Assembly: GCF_030244015.1 (NCBI RefSeq)
Contig: NZ_JASSYX010000003.1
Location: 1,086,635 to 1,150,634 of the forward strand
From: Pedobacter ginsengisoli
Lineage (GTDB): Bacteria > Bacteroidota > Bacteroidia > Sphingobacteriales > Sphingobacteriaceae
Direction of reading: 5' to 3'
DNA: 64,000 bases
Shown: positions 62,992 through 64,000 of the stretch, in pieces
Layout: the number at the start of each line of letters is the position of its first letter
Numbering within the stretch: the first letter of the stretch is position 1
The notes under the pieces: model-generated
The model's input: the letters and a program-made list of their open reading frames with translations, nothing else
The model's database searches: none
What the model was told of the DNA's origin: nothing
Translations under genes and position numbers: made by a program

Positions 62992-63975
62992 TTATAATGA
63001 CAAAATCTCTACTAGTTTTAACCAGGCCGGACTTATTTCCTTCGCATCTATATGCTTAATTGCATGATCAAACGGAGTGAACAGGATTTCTCTGTTTTTC
63101 AGACCGACCATTTCTCCCGATTGACCGTGCAGCAATCCTTCAACAGCTGCCACGCCTAACCTGCTTGCAAGAACCCGATCCATGCAGCTTGGCTTTCCGC
63201 CGCGCTGGATATGCCCCAAAACCGATACTCTGATGTCGTATGATGGAAATTTCTTTTTCAAAATCTCGCCTACATTAAAGGCCCCGCCTACTTCATCCCC
63301 CTCAGCAACAATGATTATCTTAGATGCTTTATCTTTACGTCCGGTCTCCAGCCTGGTCACCAGACCTTCTACCCCCATGTTTGCCTCGGGAATCATTATT
63401 GCTTCTGCACCAACGCCTATTCCGCTCCTCAAAGCAATAAGACCGGAATCTCTGCCCATCACTTCGACAATAAACAACCTGTCGTGAGATTCAGCTGTGT
63501 CCCGTATCTTATCAACAGCGTTGATAACAGTGTTAATCGCAGTGTCATATCCGATCGTAAAGTCAGTTCCTTCCAGATCATTATCTATGGTTCCCGGCAA
63601 GCCCACCACTGGGAAATTAAATTCTTTTGTAAACAGATTACCCCCTGTAAAGGTTCCGTCTCCCCCAATTACAATGAGTGCATCGATATTATGCTTCTTC
63701 AATTGTTCATATGCCTCCAGCCGACCCTCGACGGTGCGAAAGGCATCACTCCTTGCCGTTTTTAAAATAGTTCCTCCACGTTGAATGATATTGGCCACAG
63801 ATTTTCTATCCATTTGGATAAAATCTCCATTGATCAGTCCTTCGTAGCCTCTTAAAATTCCCGTTACTTCTAAATCGTAGTAAATTGCCGCCCTAACTAC
63901 TGCCCTAATGGCAGCATTCATTCCGGGAGCATCGCCTCCAGATGTTAATACACCTATGTTCTTAATTTTATTCAT
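62992..63975 (-). CDS. pfkA: 6-phosphofructokinase
   Basis: 327 residues. ATP-binding GGDAPGMN (residues near 13) and GGDGTFTGG, the active-site GTIDNDLEGTD and the effector MGRDSGLIALRSGI mark ATP-type PfkA. It phosphorylates fructose 6-phosphate in glycolysis. The ATG at 63975 is inside the window, so the gene is complete; its promoter is cut off. Confidence 0.97.
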   Translation of the reverse strand: MNKIKNIGVLTSGGDAPGMNAAIRAVVRAAIYYDLEVTGILRGYEGLINGDFIQMDRKSVANIIQRGGTILKTARSDAFRTVEGRLEAYEQLKKHNIDALIVIGGDGTFTGGNLFTKEFNFPVVGLPGTIDNDLEGTDFTIGYDTAINTVINAVDKIRDTAESHDRLFIVEVMGRDSGLIALRSGIGVGAEAIMIPEANMGVEGLVTRLETGRKDKASKIIIVAEGDEVGGAFNVGEILKKKFPSYDIRVSVLGHIQRGGKPSCMDRVLASRLGVAAVEGLLHGQSGEMVGLKNREILFTPFDHAIKHIDAKEISPAWLKLVEILSL

Positions 63976-64000
63976 TTGGTTTTTTCAGCTGTTTTAAATT

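Overview
The window looks like a chromosome segment from a Sphingobacteriaceae bacterium, most likely Pedobacter or a close relative. Reasons: a SusC/SusD pair with lipoprotein partners, the gliding lipoprotein GldH, DUF3078, COG3014 and LpoB-type lipoproteins, many short lipoproteins, promoters of the Bacteroidetes form (TTG, about 20 nt, TAnnTTTG), and tRNA without encoded CCA. The assignment rests on gene content only; no 16S gene is present.

Layout. (1) 1-3020: an ECF sigma / Cys-His anti-sigma gene set followed by a small membrane protein, DoxX and a TauE/SafE permease (cut by the left edge), with a divergent exported peroxiredoxin. (2) 3.2-15.6 kb: an AT-rich accessory region of mostly unrecognised genes plus an AraC regulator, a beta-lactamase-fold serine hydrolase, a metallophosphoesterase, a Crp/AhpD pair and a Fic protein. 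It ends exactly at the 3' end of tRNA-Arg(CCT). It holds a diverged 120-bp direct repeat beside two modules, several T-arm-like fragments in the orientation of that tRNA, and a possible serine-recombinase remnant, so it reads as an old integration hotspot. No intact integrase or transposase was found. (3) 15.8-17.2 kb: a HEPN protein divergent from an XRE regulator. (4) 17.2-31 kb: metG, an LD-carboxypeptidase, a SusC/SusD cluster, an M14 metallopeptidase and murF. (5) 30.7-41.5 kb: gldH-ricT-holB on one strand; ruvX, an O-methyltransferase, a glucosaminidase-LysM lipoprotein, DUF3078, ffh and comM on the other. (6) 41.5-49 kb: an LpoB-type envelope operon, an ECF sigma factor followed by a fused anti-sigma/beta-barrel protein, a DUF4397 lipoprotein and htpG. 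(7) 49-64 kb: M16 peptidase, def, NifU-like protein, mrp, a GT51 glycosyltransferase, hpt, psd, mscS, then rplS, trmD, rimM and rpsP (interrupted by three small DNA-binding-like genes), a deoxyribonucleotidase, a YbjQ protein and pfkA.

Most of 17-64 kb is ordinary core genome. The parts that deserve a second look are the tRNA-Arg region with its repeated tRNA-like ends, the Fic gene framed by a repeated palindromic motif, the HEPN/XRE pair, the 134-bp phased inverted repeat before ruvX, and the three small regulators inside the ribosomal/tRNA-modification cluster.
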